Source of the DNA: CAYXFZ01 sp964464385
GTDB taxonomy: Bacteria; Planctomycetota; UBA1135
Assembly (NCBI GenBank): GCA_964464385.1
Contig: CAYXFZ010000098.1
Coordinates: 1-7,401, forward strand
Length of the DNA: 7,401 nucleotides
Reading direction: 5' to 3'
Part shown: one piece after another, positions 6,172-7,401 of the stretch
How positions within the stretch are numbered: the first letter of the stretch is position 1
Layout: each line of letters opens with the position of its first letter
Notes under the pieces: model-generated
What the model was told of the DNA's origin: nothing
Databases searched by the model: none
What the model saw: only the letters and a program-made list of their open reading frames with translations
Program-made: the position numbers and the translations under genes

Positions 6172-6181
6172 GTCCGCGGGC

Positions 6182-6210
6182 AGGATAGCCCAGACCGGGT
6201 TAACCTGGAA
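6182..6210 (-). promoter_or_regulatory. Tentative tRNA-Arg promoter
   Basis: TATCCT on the minus strand (6182-6187) sits about 10 nt before the tRNA-Arg 5' end and is followed by a GC-rich discriminator. The best-spaced -35 (TTCCAG, 17-nt spacer) matches the consensus poorly. It is placed mainly because tRNA-Arg needs a promoter in this divergent gap. Confidence 0.25.
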
Positions 6211-6220
6211 CCCTACCCGG
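6195..6220. repeat. Inverted repeat in the tRNA-Arg / GIY-YIG divergent gap
   Basis: CCGGGT (6195-6200) and ACCCGG (6215-6220) are exact reverse complements 14 nt apart, and the left arm overlaps a GGTTAACC palindrome (6198-6205). It lies in the 78-bp gap between divergent transcripts, next to the tentative tRNA-Arg -35. It could be an operator or an RNA hairpin in the 5' leader of the GIY-YIG transcript; nothing further distinguishes these. Confidence 0.35.
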
Positions 6221-6249
6221 CTTCCACGTCCGCTTCTCTTGCCCATCCC

Positions 6250-6513
6250 ATGTCCTGGTCCGTTTACGTCCTCGTCTCTGCCGACCAATCCCGGACCTAT
6301 GTCGGGGTCAGCACGGATGTTCCCCGGCGCCTGGATCAGCACAACGGACTTCGACCTGGCGGAGCCAGGGGCACTCGGCGTGGTCGTCCGTGGTCCGTGG
6401 CCTCGGTGTTTGGTCCCTTTGCCGATCAATCTGCTGCTCAAGCGGCCGAAGCTCAGGTAAAGCGACTACCCGGCCGATCCCGCATGGACTGGAAGAAGGG
6501 AAAAGACGGGTAG
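6250..6513 (+). CDS. Small GIY-YIG domain protein (UPF0213-like)
   Basis: An 87-aa single-domain GIY-YIG superfamily protein of the YhbQ/UPF0213 kind. VYVLVSADQSRTYVGVSTD (5-23) is the GIY-YIG core: VYVL corresponds to the first half-motif and TYVGVS to the second. PRRLDQHN carries the catalytic-type Arg and the conserved His-Asn, and GTRRGRPW matches the family's TRGRRP stretch. Length is normal (about 85-100 aa). Such proteins are predicted nucleases or DNA-repair accessory proteins, but this product's role is unknown. The ATG at 6250 fits the family N-terminus; the open frame upstream only crosses the tRNA region. No Shine-Dalgarno is apparent. The stop is 9 nt before pepN, which suggests a shared transcript. 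Confidence 0.85.
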   Translation: MSWSVYVLVSADQSRTYVGVSTDVPRRLDQHNGLRPGGARGTRRGRPWSVASVFGPFADQSAAQAAEAQVKRLPGRSRMDWKKGKDG

Positions 6514-6522
6514 GATTCAGGG

Positions 6523-7401
6523 ATGGATTCTCAAGTCGCCGCTCCGAATCAAGTCTTGGAAGTGTTTCGCAAGGACTACCGTCCCCCTCCTTTTTGCGTG
6601 GATCAGGTGGACTTGTCCTTCACCTTGAGTCCAGATTTCACGCTTGTGGAGGCGCGTTTGGAAATCCGTCGCGCCGGCGAAGAAGTCGACTGTTTTTTGG
6701 ATGGCGATGACTTAAAGCTTCTGGAGCTCCGCTTGGATGGTCATCTATTGCGGGAAGAGGACTATCACTTGGACGCAAAAGGCCTCACTCTGCGAAATGT
6801 TCCGGATGCATTTGTTCTGGAGTCCAAAGTTAGCATTCGACCTCAGGAGAACACCCAGCTTTCTGGCCTCTATCGTTCCAGCGAGCTTTGGTGTACTCAG
6901 TGCGAAGCGCAAGGCTTTCGACGGATCACGTTTTATCCGGATCGTCCCGATGTCTTGGCCCGCTGGCGCGTTCGCATTACGGCAATGGAAAAGGATTGCC
7001 CCATTCTTCTTTCCAACGGCAATCTACTAGAATCCGGCAAGGAGGCCGATGGGCAGCACTTTGCCGTTTGGGAAGATCCTCACCCCAAGCCTTGTTATCT
7101 CTTCGCACTGGTCGCCGGCAAGCTGACCAGGATCCAGGATTCCTTTGTGACTACCTCCGGTCGCGAGGTGGAATTGGCCATTTGGTCCGAGCCGGGCAAC
7201 GAGGCCCAACTTTCCTGGGCCATGCGTTGCCTGCAATCCGCCATGCGTTGGGACGAGGATCGATATGGCCGTGAATACGATCTTTCGGTTTACAACATCG
7301 TTGCGGTTGGAGATTTCAATGCCGGAGCGATGGAAAACAAAGGATTGAATGTTTTCAATACGGCGTATGTGCTGGCAGACCCCGATACGGCCACGGACGA
7401 T
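6523..7401 (+). CDS. pepN: Aminopeptidase N (M1 family, E. coli type), N-terminal part, runs off window
   Basis: The first 293 codons of a zinc-dependent M1 aminopeptidase that removes N-terminal residues from peptides in the cytoplasm. The sequence follows E. coli PepN along its length: FRKDYRPPPFCVDQVDLSF at the start, LSGLYRSSELWCTQCEAQGF, TFYPDRPDVLARW, LLSNGNLLESG, PHPKPCYLFALVAGKL, SGREVEL, then NAGAMENKGLNVFNTAYVLA with the substrate-binding GAMEN at residues 268-272 (261-265 in E. coli). The zinc motif HExxH and the C-terminal domains lie beyond the window. The ATG at 6523 has TAGGA (6511-6515) 7 nt upstream, formed partly by the stop codon of the GIY-YIG gene, so translation may be coupled. 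There is no signal peptide. Just before GAMEN the sequence reads VAVGDFNAG where E. coli has VAVDFFNMG. Confidence 0.95.
   Translation, partial: MDSQVAAPNQVLEVFRKDYRPPPFCVDQVDLSFTLSPDFTLVEARLEIRRAGEEVDCFLDGDDLKLLELRLDGHLLREEDYHLDAKGLTLRNVPDAFVLESKVSIRPQENTQLSGLYRSSELWCTQCEAQGFRRITFYPDRPDVLARWRVRITAMEKDCPILLSNGNLLESGKEADGQHFAVWEDPHPKPCYLFALVAGKLTRIQDSFVTTSGREVELAIWSEPGNEAQLSWAMRCLQSAMRWDEDRYGREYDLSVYNIVAVGDFNAGAMENKGLNVFNTAYVLADPDTATDD

Noticed and set aside
5806..6249. Open frame running through the three tRNAs into the GIY-YIG gene
   Set aside because: Structured tRNA sequence occupies this stretch. The VRVPPLA-like peptides are typical tRNA shadows.

Overview
The window is a moderately GC-rich, densely packed bacterial chromosome segment. 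It is cut at both ends: it opens inside asnS and closes inside pepN. The proteins are standard bacterial types (class II AsnRS, an E1-like ThiF/MoeB protein, a fold-type I PLP desulfurase, a MobA-superfamily nucleotidyltransferase, an E. coli-type M1 aminopeptidase N). The tRNA-His has the bacterial G-1:C73 pair. Leu is often encoded by TTG. I cannot assign a phylum. Two abutting proteins with apparent N-terminal leaders and helical-repeat-like sequence would suit an environmental Gram-negative lineage, but that is only inference. I see no insertion sequence, integrase, CRISPR array or phage gene.

Layout. (1) Positions 1-688, plus strand: 3' part of asnS. (2) 685-1545, minus strand: an unrecognised Ala/Leu-rich protein, convergent with asnS, with interlocked stop codons. 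(3) 1573-2997, plus strand: a second unrecognised helical protein, divergent from the previous one with almost no space between the starts. (4) 3022-5835, minus strand: a compact three-gene operon. In transcription order it encodes a ThiF/MoeB-type adenylyltransferase, a NifS/Csd-like cysteine desulfurase and a MocA/MobA-like nucleotidyltransferase. (5) 5845-6171, minus strand: tRNA-Leu(UAG), tRNA-His(GUG) and tRNA-Arg(UCU), transcribed Arg-His-Leu toward the operon. A good sigma70-like promoter precedes tRNA-His. (6) 6250-7401, plus strand: a small GIY-YIG protein and pepN (N-terminal 293 codons), tightly spaced.

The most interesting unit is the minus-strand block. The E1-like protein could activate a ubiquitin-like sulfur carrier (ThiS/MoaD type), the desulfurase could supply sulfur, and the nucleotidyltransferase could attach a nucleotide to a molybdopterin-type cofactor. 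This suggests a sulfur-transfer/Mo-cofactor maturation module. No carrier protein or target enzyme lies in the window, so thiamine or another thio-cofactor remains possible. The first gene begins only 9 nt after the tRNA-Leu 3' end with no visible Shine-Dalgarno, which suggests a tRNA-mRNA cotranscript whose mRNA 5' end is made by tRNA processing.
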